DNA of 64,000 nucleotides from Asterella californica. Taxonomy: Eukaryota; Streptophyta; Marchantiopsida; Marchantiales; Aytoniaceae. Position 1 is the stretch's first letter. The number at the start of each line of letters is the position of its first letter. Where the stretch lies: contig JAYKYS010000009.1 of the NCBI GenBank assembly GCA_036924285.1, positions 14,694,001 through 14,758,000 of the forward strand. Reading direction: 5' to 3'. Made by a program: the position numbers and the translations under genes. Below, one piece after another: positions 22,871-34,944 of the stretch. The notes under the pieces were generated by a model, which ran no database searches, was not told the origin of the DNA, and worked only from the letters and a program-made list of their open reading frames with translations.

Positions 22871-23944
22871 TCACCATCCTCTGCTCCTAGCTACCCCTTG
22901 CTCTAATTGTGTAGCAATGGGTTTGCAATCAAGCATACCAAATCTCTCAAGCATACTGAGAGCATACTGTCGCTGTACAAGCCAAACATCCTTCCCATCT
23001 CTAATGAACTCCACAACAAGGAAGTACTTGAGTTCTCCTAAGTCCATCATCTCGAACTCGGATTTCAAGTGATCCTTGATCTGGGAAATAAGCTCCTCAA
23101 AGTAACCGGTAATGATCAAGTCATCAACATAGATGGTGATCACAACAATCCGGTCTCGTATTCTCAATGAATACAAGGTAGAGTATGAACTACAAAGCCG
23201 GAAACCAAGAGACTGCAAATAAGAATTGATCTTTGCATACCATGCTCTTGGTGCCTGTTTCAGACCATAGAGAGCCTTCCGTAACTTACATACATGGGAA
23301 GGAAACATAGGATCCTCATAACCAGGAGGTTGCTGCATGTAGACCTCCTCCTCAAGATCGCAGTTGAGGAAGGCGTTCTTGAAGTCCATCTGGTGCATCT
23401 TCCAACCTTTCTGAGTTGCAACTGCAACTGCTGTTCGAATAGTCACCATCTTCGCAACAGGAGCAAAGGTCTCCTCAAAATCCACTCCATGTTGTTGTGC
23501 GTAGCCCTTAGCTACCAATCTGACCTTGTACCGACACACGGTACCATCCGAGTTGCACTTGACCTTGAAGACCCATCTGCAACCAATCGCTTTCTTACCC
23601 TGAGATAAGTCTACCAACTCCCAAGTCTGTTGGTGATGAAGCGCAGCAAGTTCAGCTTCCATAGCACTTACCCATTGGGTCTTGTGCATCGCCTCCTCAA
23701 GCGAACTCGGTTCCTGTTCTTGAAGAACATTGGCCATATATGCATGGTGCGCAGCAAGAAAACCTTCATGCATATACCTACTCATTGGATGTTTTGCCCG
23801 CTCAGATCTGCGAGAGGTAATCGGTGCACTAGTCACCTCCCCTTGCAACTGATCTGACGTAGACGCCAAGGTCTGGGACAAAGTATCCAGTGGATGTGGA
23901 AGATCCACATATCTGGATGAGTCAAACATACGTTGCAATAGCAC
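22871..23944 (-). pseudogene. copia pol: reverse transcriptase domain
   Basis: 357 codons. Copia hallmarks in order: KAIGCRWVFKVK, QQHGVDFEETFAPVAKM, QMDFKNAFLNCDLEEEVYM (first catalytic Asp), CKLRKALYGLKQAPRAW, and the catalytic YVDDLIITG. The polymerase core looks complete. It is cut off from the integrase by a frameshift near 24025 and from RNase H by one near 22905. Confidence 0.93.
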
Positions 23945-23988
23945 ACGCTCATCCTGTGTAGAAACTACACTAGTTCCACTTGGCTGTG

Positions 23989-25788
23989 TTACGTGGACTC
24001 CAGCGTTAACAACAGCTCTATGTACGATTCTGATCTGGAATCAGTGACTTCTCCAGATCCTCCACTCAACGTACTACTCTGAGGTACTACAGTGGACTGA
24101 CTCCTTGGTTCTACAGTAGGTACAGGGATGGCTATCACAGGTGCAGGTGCAAACCAAGACTGTAGCTCATCAAACACGACATCTCTACTGATATAGAACT
24201 GCTTGGACGAAGGATTGTAGCATATATATCCTTTCGTATCAGAAGCATAACAAAGGAAGATACATCTATCTGCTTTCGGATCTAGTTTCTTACGTCTTTC
24301 ATCAGGTATGTGCACATAACAGATACATCCGAAAACTTTAAGGAAAGAGTAATCAGGCTTACTGTCTGTGAAGACCTCCATCAGTGTCTTGTTGTGGACT
24401 GCCGCTGTAGGCTTCCGATTCATCAGATACACCGCACATGAAACAGCTTCTGCCCAGTAAGGTCTAAGTATGGTCTTCTCGTTCAACATCGCACGAGCAG
24501 CTTCTGCTATGTGACGATTCTTGCGCTCCGCAACCTCGTTCTGCTGCGGACTGTAACTACAGGTCTTCTGGCGTCGGATACCATGCTCACGCAGATATGC
24601 ATCGAACTCTCCAGAAAGAAACTCGCCTCCTCCATCAGATCTCAAACAGAGGATAGGTGCTCCAGACTGTTTCTCCACCAACTTGCGGAAAGTCTGGAAT
24701 GCTGACAGTACTTCGGCAAAGGACTTGTTTCTTAACAAACAGATCCAAGTATAACGCGAATGATCATCAATGAACGACACGAAGTACTGGAAACCGGTCA
24801 TACTTGGCTGAGAAGCAGTCCATACATCAGTGTGAACAAGCTCCAGAAGCTTGTTCGCTCTACTGCCTGATCCCTTAAAGGGTTGTCTAGCTTGCTTGCC
24901 GAACTGACATGCTGCACAGACTCCAGTGGGCTCACTGGATTCGAATTTGGGCAGACCTGTAACCAGGTCAGAACTCGGAAGGCTTTTCAGCCTCTGAAAG
25001 TTCATGTGCCCAATTCGCTTGTGCCAGATGTCAATGTCAGACACTACTGGATCACTCTGTCCATACATGGCAGCCTGTAACTTAGACGCAGATGCATCTA
25101 GTTTAAACAGCCTATCACTCTTGATACCTCGAGCTATGACAGTGCCATTCGAATCTTCAATAAAGCATCCATCTTTATTGAAGCGCACTTGCAGACCCTG
25201 CTCTATCAACTGTCCTACAGATAGCAAGTTTCTAGTCAACGTGGGTACATGTAAGACATTCCGGATACCAGTAAACGTTGAAGTAGGAATGTCAAGTGGA
25301 ATGTTACCCTTGTGCTGGATCTTGTGCTTGATGTCATCTCCTGTCACCATAAACTGTGGAGTCTCCACAGGCTCGAGTGAACTAAACCACTCCCGATGGG
25401 GAGTCATGTGACTGGTGGCGCCGGAGTCGATCACCCAGTCAGTTTGTGGCTCGAAAGTCGCATAACTCTGATGCGTAGTAATCAGCAACTGCTCAGTATA
25501 GACATGCTCAGTGACTGCATAGCCTTGCTGGTTGCTGTTATCTTGTTGGGGGTTGTTGTCGTGTTGTTGTCTCTGATCTGCTTCTTGTAGCACTGATTCG
25601 CATTGTGGCCTTGCTTCTTGCAGTAGTTGCAGGAACCAGGCGCTCTTCTCTGATTGTTGTTGGAACCAGACTGTTGCTGGTTCTGCTGGTTCTGCTGCTG
25701 CTGCTGCGATTGCTGTTGCTGTCTGCGACCCGTCCACGTCCAGCACCTTTGCCACGACCCCTACCTCGAGATCCTCCAGAACCTGCAA
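23989..25788 (-). pseudogene. copia pol: protease and integrase
   Basis: 599-codon frame. Protease motif WVIDSGATSHMT; GAG-pre-integrase with the HHCC zinc domain (WHKRIGHMNF ... CAACQFGKQ); integrase core with acids in LVHTDVW, LRSDGGGEF and NEVAERKNRH. The C-terminal part (YICYNPSSKQFYISRDVVF) is typical of copia integrase. The first ~85 codons overlap gag in another frame and are not genuine coding; the zinc-knuckle frame differs. Confidence 0.93.
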
Positions 25789-26401
25789 AATAGACAGATT
25801 CTTGCTGACCCGTCGAAGTAGAACTCCCCAGTAGGCGCACCTCCTCTCCTAACATCATAAGAACAAGCTCATCAAACCGCGGAAGAGGTTCTCTGGTCGA
25901 AATCGATGTTATGAACTGTTTGTACTCTGCAGGCAGTCTCTGCAATGTGGCTCCGATCAAGACAGTGGGATCAATCTCGACTTTGACAGAAGATAATTGA
26001 TCCGCGAGCTGCTTGACGTGGTTCACATAGTCGTTTATGCACATCGACCCCTTCTTCACGATGTTGAACTGCTGCAGCAATTGCAGCTTCCACGCCTCTG
26101 TTCCGGATTGAAACAGACGCGCGAGTGCATCCCAAGATTTCTTGGGCGTATCACAATCCTGGATGTGACCGATCATCGATGCTGAAACTATCAGCGCAAT
26201 GTAGTGAATAGTCTGATATGAGCGCTTCTTCCACTCCTTGAATTTCGGGTCAGAAATTGGCACTTCAGGCGCTTTCTCCTCCTCAGTGATAAGATCCCAT
26301 AGATCTTGTCCCTGCAGGAAAGTCTTCATCCGGAACTTCCACACTTGGTAGTTGTTCTTGTCGAGTTTCTCTCCAGTGATCAAAGACACGGACTCCGCCA
26401 T
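25538..26401 (-). pseudogene. copia gag, with zinc knuckle displaced to another frame
   Basis: Starts MAESVSLITGEKLDKNNY at ATG 26401 and follows the UBN2-type copia gag, with YQVWKFRMKTFLQGQDLW and LQRLPAEYKQF. After residue ~210 the frame turns into low-complexity Arg/Ser text. The expected CX2CX4HX4C knuckle (CNYCKKQGHNANQC) is instead found near 25590-25640 in a different frame. One indel inside the CAG-rich run (~25680-25740) explains this. Gag forms the virus-like particle in the cytoplasm. Confidence 0.9.
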
Positions 26402-27034
26402 AGCTGCAATGTCAAAATTGCGTTGTTCTGTACGCGGAAAAACCTCACAGATTGTTCACGAAACTCGTCTCTCTCCACCACGCGATTAAGAGTTGTCACA
26501 AGTCACAACGAGGCGACTCCGCGAACTCCTCCTGCAGCAACAACGAGAAAAGAAACTGTGCGTGAACAGTAGGTGTACAAAATACGACGGAAACGTCGGA
26601 AGAACACACCAAGAAAGGTCGAAACTAGACCAAATGAGGTCGAAAATGGGCGTGCGATCCCTTGAAATTTTCAGAAATTTTCAAATAGCCAGGATTAGTT
26701 TTGGACTCAAGTCCTAAAACTTTCATTTTGGTCGAAAAAGATCCGACTGAAAATCTGCCGCTGGAAACCTCCAAATCGACTGAAACTTGGCCCAGTACAC
26801 AATTCGCACCTTCTGAACAAGACAGCCCTAGAAGGACTTATTGACAGATTTCAGCGAGAAAAAATCGTCTAGGTCTCCGAAATCGCGTTCAAAGTTTCTG
26901 GAGGCGAAAGAAACGGTTTCGCCTCACCCGAACGCATCAGCAGGATAGTGCTCGACATCAGGCACAATCCGGCTGCTCTCTCCTGTACTCCAATCTCCAT
27001 CTTGCTCATCAGCAAGGGATACACGCTCTCACCA

Positions 27035-27046
27035 GCTCTGATACCA
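27035..27046 (-). other. Primer-binding site of the copia element
   Basis: Minus strand reads TGGTATCAGAGC, a 12-base match to the complement of plant initiator tRNA-Met, directly abutting the 5' LTR. Confidence 0.92.
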
Positions 27047-27275
27047 TGCAGAAAGATCGATACTTCGAGGACACTCCAAGAAGAGAGAGAGCGAGTAGAC
27101 AAGGAAGTAAAATACGAATGAGATGAGAGAGACTTTGCCTCTCTCTGTATATATAGTGGAGGTGAGTACAAGGGAAACCCTAATGGTGGGTTAGCCCTCT
27201 AACTAACTCTAACAACCCTAACCACTCCGGCTAATGGTAGCCGTCGATCTACTAGAGCTTGGAACTATATCAACA
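27047..27275 (-). repeat. 5' LTR of the copia element (229 bp)
   Basis: Minus strand starts TGTTGATATAG and ends TTTCTGCA, the canonical TG...CA. A TATATATAG-type box lies at ~27149-27157. Flanked on the right by the AAAGA duplication. Confidence 0.95.
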
Positions 27276-27280
27276 AAAGA

Positions 27281-28008
27281 AGACAAGGAGAAAATAGTAA
27301 GCAACTCTGGTAGACACTGGCTCGAATCACTCCGGGACGAGTTTTTGCAACTGAGTATCATGTTTATTTTGTATTATTTATAAATACATGTACTATATAT
27401 ATATAATCTAAATTAAAAATTAAAACCTTTGCTAAATAGTAACTGTTAACTGACGAGAGCCAAGAGATACAACCCATAAGAGAAAAGCACAGTTCCGCGC
27501 TCTAGAAGGTACAAGTCAGGTACCCTCTTACTAAATATACATTAATAAAATATCTATTGATTTATTATCTAACTTTTTCTAGCAACAATGGATCCTTAAT
27601 GTACGAATATTCTACAGGATGGGGATGTATATTCAAGTTAAGTAATAAATTAAACTCATTGTAAACTAATATATAAATAATTATAAGTTTCGGACTTTTA
27701 CCTTTAGTATGCAGCAGTGTACTCATGCCTTATGGTTTATATCATCATATCTCTTCTTTTCCAAACATGAGTTAACAATTAATATTTATTAATATTTTTG
27801 ATTATTTTTATTCATTTGATATATAAATTTCGTTTAACACCTATATGTTTTCAGATATCACTAAAGGAGCAAAAATTTCTCCAGAAGTTAATCGAGCATG
27901 CATATTGCATACTGATCTAGACTCTGGAATGAGTTTTTCATGTTGAGATTACTTTCACTGAAAACATAGCGCGCATAATATGAAAAGTTTAAACTGGAAC
28001 ACTTAATA
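27281..28008. other. AT-rich DNA, no recognisable gene
   Basis: Very AT-rich stretch with many in-frame stops on both strands and no recognisable motif. Confidence 0.5.
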
Positions 28009-28018
28009 TCAAATGTTT

Positions 28019-28448
28019 CAGAGAATTCCTTGACTACACCCCATAAGCATTCGATTAGCTTGACTGTACCCCAAACCGATTACATTTTTTAACAGTACCC
28101 CATAACTTGTTAGTTAATGGTCGTGACCGCCATGCTGTCGTTCTCATCTCCTTGTCATGAACTTCTTGTCCACGTTACACTCCAGCGTTGGTGTTACTGG
28201 GACGGATTTACTTTCATGCCTCCTGATGCCAACATGGATTGGATTATAGCATGGCGGTAATGGCCGAGAGGAACGTACTGTGATGGAGACAACTGGACTG
28301 TCTCCTGATGACAAAATGGAGCGGATTACAGCATGACAATCACGACGACCGAGAACAAACATGCTAGGGTACAGTCAAGAAAACGAAATCGTTTCGAGTT
28401 ACAGTCAAGCAAGTAGAATGCTTAGGGGTGCAGTCAAGCAATTCTCTG
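28019..28448. mobile_element. MITE of Mutator-like type, 430 bp
   Basis: Inverted ends CAGAGAATT...AATTCTCTG extend imperfectly for ~80 bp or more and are flanked by a perfect 10-bp direct repeat, TCAAATGTTT (28009-28018 and 28449-28458). Each end carries three subterminal copies of a CTTGACTGTACCCC-like motif. The internal part has two related ~50-bp blocks (CTCCTGATG...GGATTA(T/C)AGCATG). No coding capacity. A 9-11-bp duplication with motif-rich ends points to a non-autonomous MULE. Confidence 0.85.
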
Positions 28449-28506
28449 TCAAATGTTTAGCACTGGTTTGCAGTCAAGCTTCTCTGTCAAATGTTTAGCA
28501 CTGGTT
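28430..28506. repeat. Tandem duplication across the MITE right boundary
   Basis: GCAGTCAAGC...CAAATGTTTAGCACTGGTT occurs at 28430-28469 and again at 28470-28506, differing by a small indel. It spans the MITE end, its target duplication and flanking DNA, so it arose after insertion. Confidence 0.85.
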
Positions 28507-28508
28507 AT

Positions 28509-29301
28509 GTATAGAATACTGTACTCAAGCAGTTATGGCGGAGGAACTGGACAAAGAACATGAGATAGCTAGGTAGTCATTGCTGCAGCTGAGAGCTCAT
28601 AAAAGCATTAATGATCGACACTTTTCGCGTGAGCGAGATTTCTGTGTGGGTGTAAAAGCTACAATAGCAAGCATCGTGGTGGATTGGCAGCTACAGTAGC
28701 GAATGGTCGCTCGCTCTGATGGACGGACGTGACGGCGACGTAAACAGTGCTCGTTTTATGGCTCCTTTCCTCTTCTTTTGAATTCACCTTTGGGACGCTT
28801 CTTGCTCCGCTTACGTTGTCCCGTGGACTCGAAATGCTCTTGAAGCGCACAAACGAGAGACGTGCGTAGATGAAGATGTGAATGTAGTTGAACTCCTTCA
28901 TGTTGTTTTGGTTGTCGGTCGACCTTGGATCTCATTTCTCCTCTTTTACTCGCCCCCTTTGATTGCTTTACAAGGAGAACATTCTCCGGAACCTTTCGAT
29001 ATTTTTTTTGAAAATCTTTTTGAGAACGCTTTCGCTTTCGCTTGCAGCTTGTGGGGTTCACGCAGAAGACAAGGGAAGGAACCGTGCAGAACTGAGAAGT
29101 TTGTAGAGACCGGAGGAGTTCTTGACATATTCTTCCGACATTTTGGTCGCTTCTCTTTTGAGAGAAGACATTTCCCAGCTCGAAAACACGGTTTCTGTCT
29201 TGCACTCTTTTGACACACTATTCGGGAGTTGAACTCTTTCACATAGCTCCGAAACATACCGTTTTCACTTGTGGAGTTGCTCTAGAATATCCGAGCTGAA
29301 C
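28509..29301. other. Upstream region of the glyoxalase-like gene
   Basis: No gene is supported; overlapping open frames on both strands (28756-29257) are motif-free. It contains the putative promoter and 5' UTR of the gene starting at 29302, but no convincing TATA box was identified. Confidence 0.4.
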
Positions 29302-30490
29302 ATGGATCTTATGGAGCCGAAGCTGGACGAAGGAGGAAATGTAGAGGTTGCTTCGAGGAATAAAATGGCACACATGAACTTGAACAGACTGCGGAAAAGC
29401 ACCGCGCTTCCCTTGTCGTGTGTAAATCATATCTCGAGAACGTGCAGCAACTTGCAAGAGTCTAAATTTTTCTACGAGAATCTGTTGGGCTTTGTCCAGG
29501 TCAAAAGGCCTGGGACTTTCAACTTCGATGGAGTATGGTGCGTGTTCAGAGTCCAATTCGATTCAATCCTTGATTGTTTCACTCGATTCAAGGTCTTCCT
29601 TACTTGGGAAAGATATGATCGTCCAAGGTCTGGAACGCGCATAAGAATAGCTGGATGTTGTCGTAACATAGAACAATTGACCTCTTTCCCATCTCTCCAT
29701 CCTATAGGGATCGCATCACTAGTTTGTGGCTTCTCGTCCGTTATCTGGAAGAAGCATGTGTCTTCTATGCTGCTTGGCAGTCTGATTGTTTCGACACCAG
29801 CTCATATTCTACATCTCGATGCATCATGCTGTTAAAAATGAAGACAGGAGAGGGGAGAGTCTCTCTGAAATGGTGGGAGAGTTTTGAGTAAATATTTAAA
29901 CCCCACACTTACCTAGGAGAAGTCTGGCCCAGATTTTGTCTTCTGAGTCTCTTATTAGCTTCCGTGCAGGCTGTTCAATTATGGCATCGGAATTCATCTC
30001 CTGCAAAAACCGAAACCAGAGTCACCTTTAAAGAAGGAGATTGATCCTAACGACGATCATCTCTCATTTCAGGTTCGTCTTTGAGATTCAAACGGAACTG
30101 TACATTTGGTCTTCGAATTCTAGCTAGTGACACCGAATCTGAAGTCCGTTGTGGCTGCTTCTGATATCTGATCGATGATTTGTGCTGACTGTTTGTTGTC
30201 TACGGTACCGGTAGTGTGAGGACATAAACCAGGTGGAGGAAATGCTGCGCGAAAACAACGTCGACTTCTTGAGGCGTCAAATCGAAGAAGATGGGATCAT
30301 GGTAGACCAGCTTTTCTTTCAAGACCCGGATTGCTTTATGATAGAAGTATGCAACTGCGATCAGCTCCCAGTGATCCCTCTCGCACGCCAAGCTTCGTTG
30401 GCAAACCAGCAGCACTTCTTCTCGGCCTGCAAGCGCACTATGTCCCTTACCTCCGTCTCTGCATCGCTGAACACAACAACTCCGAAGTGA
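29302..30490 (+). CDS. Glyoxalase-I-like (VOC superfamily) protein, 3 exons, 204 aa
   Basis: Exons 29302-29537, 29970-30072 and 30215-30490 splice in frame with GT-AG introns of 432 and 142 bp to a 204-codon protein. After a ~35-residue variable N-terminus, the VOC fold follows the plant glyoxalase-I-family pattern: VNHISRTC with metal ligand H43, FYENLLGFVQVKRP, FNFDGVWLFNYGIGIHLL across the first junction, DDHLSFQCED with H109 across the second, and MIEVCNCD with E157. Known members bind a divalent metal; some act on methylglyoxal or related small molecules, but the substrate of this single-domain plant branch is not established. The usual DPDG turn reads DPDC (C153). The C-terminal ~35 residues are low-complexity and not conserved in the family as I know it. 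Start chosen at ATG 29302; an alternative ATG four codons later is possible. Confidence 0.85.
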
Positions 30491-32480
30491 GTTAATGTAG
30501 TGATTAGAACGTCTTCGGACGTACTTAGCGCCACCATGTTCCAACAGGTAGATACAGATTTTGTACATACGTGTAGTCTAGGCATATGCTTTGCATTCAT
30601 GATGTCACGGCAAGGGGCGTTCTGCTCACTGCCCGGTTCTGATTCAGCAGGCTAAACACGACTGCTTACAGATTATTAGTTGGAAAAAACACTTGAAGCT
30701 TCCAAGACCTCTGCCGCGCCGAGATGGTGCAAGATTTCTCAGAATCGCAGTTTGCTTTCCCGAATCCTTGAAGCGACTGGGTGCTCGATCTTTCAAGTGT
30801 ACCTCAGTTCTTACCCACGTAGACTTGGATACTAAGCTCTGGAGGTCATTCATAGTAATGTATGTAATGTAAACGCTTGCTCTCACTACTTTTGAAGCAA
30901 CTACGGGGTCAGACTGAAGCAATTCAGTTGCAAGCAAAGTGCTGATCAGATCTCTCGTCCAAATGACACTGGGGTAGGTTACCATTTTTCCGTCTTTAAT
31001 TTTCTTCTTAAACTTTGTGTTGTGGACAGCTTTTGAGTCCGGTCGCGATGGACGCAACATGATTCGTGATTTCTTCCAGGCTCAGGCATAGTACGGTTCA
31101 CTGTCACCAAGCTGCGTTCGCATCGTAAGATTTCGCGTCAGCGGCTCCGTCGGGTTTTTAGAATGCTTACTGTCTTTTAGAGTTTTTCGGATTTGGACTT
31201 AGAATCTTTCACGGCTAATTCCACGGCCGCTAATTCCTTCTTTGATTGAAGGGCACAATCAAAGAAGGATGCAAAATCGTAGTCTCTGCATAATCTCGAA
31301 AAAGAATGTCTAACTCGGATCCCAGATAGACATGGAGAACTATGTGATAGAGGTGGATGATGGTTTTTACTTACTACAAATGTTTCTTCTTGAGACAAGA
31401 GATAGTTTGAATTCTCTTAGTCGTTGCGGTCCATAAGAGAGCAATTGCAATAGTCGATGTTAATTCATGTGCACCTGTTGTATGCAGGAGTTTTGAGTGA
31501 CCGATGTGTGATACTTTAAGCATAAGAGACTTTAGAACTTCTGATAGCGAAGCCTAGCCCCGATGTTATTCTTCGCTTCCGGGTTGCTTGGCCCTTCAGG
31601 TCTCTCTTTCCTTTGTTCGGCTTGATGGGTCTTTCCATCCGTGGGCTTTTCATTGCATCGCGTGTTGAAACTCCTAGCAGTAGAAGACAACATGAAGTCG
31701 GACGATGTTTTAGCTACCGATGGATCCCGTGGATTACATTCTTCTTTGCGAGATATCATTTCTAGCAAGTTCTTTATGCGCCCTTAGTTGATCTTTTCAT
31801 CTCACGAGATACTAGAGCTCTACTTCATTCTTGTTCGGACAAGAACGAAAGCACTTGACTCATAGCTCGATCTTGCATTAGAGTGTTTCGACTCGCACCA
31901 ACTATCTTCTCTACAGAGGGAGGTTCTGCTTAGGCTTGGTCCAGCCTGTTGCTTTGACATTCTTCACATGCGAGTATTGTGTGTCGTTCGACATCTTGGA
32001 TCGAAACCTTGTTCGTTGTCCTCACGATGGAGAGTGGATAGTTACTCCTGATGTCATCAAGAACGTTGTGTTTGTATTAGAACGAGAGAGCGATTACACG
32101 ACAAATGAAGAGAGCATTGGTATGCTCTTCAGATGGGAGGATTAGTGAGAGCTTACTTGTACATGATGAGGAAGGATCAGGTCTCAGTGACATATGTGGT
32201 TGTTACGAATCTGACATGAGGTTCGGTGAGACACATGTGACCATCCATTCCTAGGATGGACTGCGAAACAACAACAGCGAAAGTGATCAAGTATAAAGGT
32301 ATGCAGGACAGACATCATTTTATCCTCTAGCCTTGGAGAACAGAATCAAGGTGTTGAGAGGACCCAACTATCCAAAAGAGCTATTGGAGTAGTCTCCTCC
32401 GTAAATAATAAACCCATCTCATCATAGGATACCGATAATGATGTTTGTCTACGTGCTAGAGATCCTACCACACATTCAAA
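30491..32480. other. No recognisable gene
   Basis: Contains the 3' UTR of the glyoxalase-like gene. Open frames at 30644-31060 (-), 31177-31398 (-), 31532-31768 (-) and 31936-32145 (+) are short and carry no family motif. Confidence 0.4.
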
Positions 32481-32491
32481 GATCCCGGATC

Positions 32492-33480
32492 TTAAGATGT
32501 CCTCAAAGATCTCATGATCCTCCTATCAAACTCTCTAAGGCACGAGATGAAGATAGGAGATGAAAATACTGTGTGGAGTAAGTAACTCAGACAACGTGCT
32601 ATGGAAGAGAAAAAGATATCAAAGACAACATAGGGGTCCTCTAACCTAAAGAGATCCTCAATATGAACGTCCTCCATTAGAGCAACATCTAAGAATCGAG
32701 AAATGAAGTCCTCTGAACCTATTGGTACTCCGAGGATACGTAAATCATCTCTAGGTGTAACAAAGTCCTCCGGATGTTAGAGGTTCGACAAAATATCTAT
32801 GAAAGACCAAATCATGCACTTTGACACCTTCACTCTCAATCCTACCTAAGGTCAATTGAGAGACGAGGTGATCAAAGACATCAAAGACTTGGTTTGTCGG
32901 ACCTATGATATGCATGTCATCAACTAGAGATAGAAAGACACAACTTGGAGCAACGAAGACGGTGGTCAAGAGAGCTCTATAGTGAACTAAGACAAAGAGG
33001 GGTCCATCCAAAAGTTCTCCTTGATGAGTACATGCAGCGGAGTCGATGATTGTAACCCCCTATATCGAAAGACCGTGCTGGTAATAAAGAGAGGATGAAG
33101 AATCATAGAACGGTCACCCGGAAAGCACGAGACTCGCTAGAGATCCATCGCCATCCATGAGCTTCTCAAAAATAGAAGTACGAAAAATGCTATTAAAAGT
33201 ATTTTTCACGTCCACCTGTAGGAAAATCCAATCGGGATGGATGTCCAAGAGAGCGCTAATGTCAAAGGACATAAACTCACAACCTCTAGGAGTCACAACT
33301 CCAAACTGATGTGGACAGAGGTGGTCTTGAAAAGTATCTCGAAGTTGAAGAACAATGGTACGACTAATAAGTCTTAAGAGAATTTCACCAATGACTATCG
33401 GTCGAATCTCTATCATCTTTCATCATGACCAAAAGTCTAGCCGCCTCCAGTACTTGAGTTATAGAATGAGGAATATGTCT
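32492..33480 (-). pseudogene. Non-LTR (LINE-type) reverse transcriptase remnant
   Basis: Three collinear minus-strand blocks. 33114-33416 has IRPIVIGEILLRLISR, HQFGVVTPRGCE and the first catalytic Asp in FLQVDVKNTFNSI. 32751-33011 carries the second catalytic motif as SLVDDMHIIGP, in place of the usual (Y/F)xDD, preceded by GPLFVLVHYRALL. 32492-32677 is the downstream segment ending REFDRRIMRSL. Blocks lie in different frames with stops between, and the N-terminal reading frame breaks at ~33416. No endonuclease or poly(A) tail was located. The sequence type resembles RTs I associate with bryophytes, lycophytes and algae rather than common seed-plant L1 elements. Confidence 0.75.
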
Positions 33481-33489
33481 CTGGGCTAC

Positions 33490-34920
33490 TACCATCGCTA
33501 CCTAAAAATGCTACGTTAAATCATTAGAGGGGTCGTATGTATGAAAACAATCTCTTTGACACTCGTAGACCATCCTAGACAGACCTCTAGAAGATAGACG
33601 TAGAGCTATACACAAGGCTTAGGCAAACAGAGATCTATCAAGATATAATGACCCCTCAGGCTAATATTCCTTAATCTCATATGATGAGAGATCACTAGGT
33701 GAAGGTGAAGAAACCACAATGAAGTGATTGTGTCCTCGTAGGACATGTCACTGACAAAGGATGCAATGCTCTAGCAGAATGTTAAATATGAGTGGAATTT
33801 TAAAATCATTGCTTTGCTTGATGAAACTATTGTCGTATCACGATAGATGTTCTCAAGTATCATAGCAATCTTCATATCTGATAAACCAAGTCACTTCGAT
33901 TGGAAGAGTTCAAGAACTGATTCAAAGTAAGAACTCAAATCACATGTTTCAAACCCAAGTTAATTCACAGCTCCGTCACATCGATGAAGAACATACTCAA
34001 ACTATTGGGAGGGGAAAAGAAAGAGTTAGTTATCCTCGAGGAAGAACATACTTAGATAGAAGGAGCTAGTTATCTTACTCCGTTACGATTGGTTGATCTG
34101 ATGTCTCATTGAAAGTGAAGCAATTCATCAGAATTTGGACATGGAAAGCACTAGGATGCAAAATGTAAATTGGATTGAGAACAAAAGAGGGTGAAAATAG
34201 TTGAATTAGTATTAATATTCAATATATTGATTTGAAAACAATACTAATGTAATTATTACGATCCACATTGTAGTATAATAAACCTCAAACATGTTGGTTG
34301 TCTAGAAGGTGCTCTCCACGTAATGCTTCAGCGTGACAGTTTTTTCTCTTTCCTTGAAACAATTTTTGATCATTTCTGGTGGTTTTTTGCAGTTTTGACG
34401 TTAGCTACTTCACCTCATATCTCATACCATATAAAAAGGATAATTCACATATGATCATTATTTTGTGAGTATAATTCATTGGTGGTTCACTCTTGTCAAG
34501 TTGTTAGTTTCCATTTTTCATTGCTTCGGCTGCTAACTGAAGAAAAAAATATGTCTTAGGATTTTGGACATCATTGTTAGTTCTCCAATGTCTATCGTCT
34601 TGCTAGAGATCTGTCTCAATCATATTTGATTTTTTCTGATCTCATTGTCTTTTCCATTTTTCTTGATTGTGTCATAATTCACATTTGGTTTGTTTTCCGA
34701 TACTTGTAGAAACGATATGCACAATTGTCATCTTAGAATATCAAAAATGGTGTTGTGTCATGGATCGACTATTGCGTGAGAAAAGGTTGAGGAATAAATT
34801 TATTCTAAATTTTCTTAGAATCTGAATATGAGGGTACCAATGTGTAGAGCTCTATGAGTAGAGCAAGATTAGTTTTTTAATCCTCATCAACGACCTTATA
34901 TTAAAAGAGTTATGGAGATA
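33490..34920. other. No recognisable gene
   Basis: AT-rich in the second half. It could include the upstream part of the LINE remnant, but no motif can be aligned. Confidence 0.4.
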
Positions 34921-34944
34921 ATAAGTTTTAGGGCTGGATGGAGA

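Larger units (their letters stand above)
21946..27275 (-). mobile_element. Ty1/copia LTR retrotransposon, full length but frameshifted
   Basis: Read on the minus strand: 5' LTR 27047-27275, primer-binding site, gag, protease, integrase, reverse transcriptase, RNase H, 3' LTR 21946-22174. The order PR-IN-RT-RH defines Ty1/copia. LTRs differ at about 7 of 229 positions, and the 5-bp target duplication is intact. Coding is broken by frameshifts near 25740, 25560, 24025 and 22905, so it is not autonomous as read here. Confidence 0.95.

Noticed and set aside
28756..29257. Overlapping basic open frames on both strands upstream of the glyoxalase-like gene
   Set aside because: Low-complexity Lys/Arg composition and no family motif; treated as upstream non-coding DNA.
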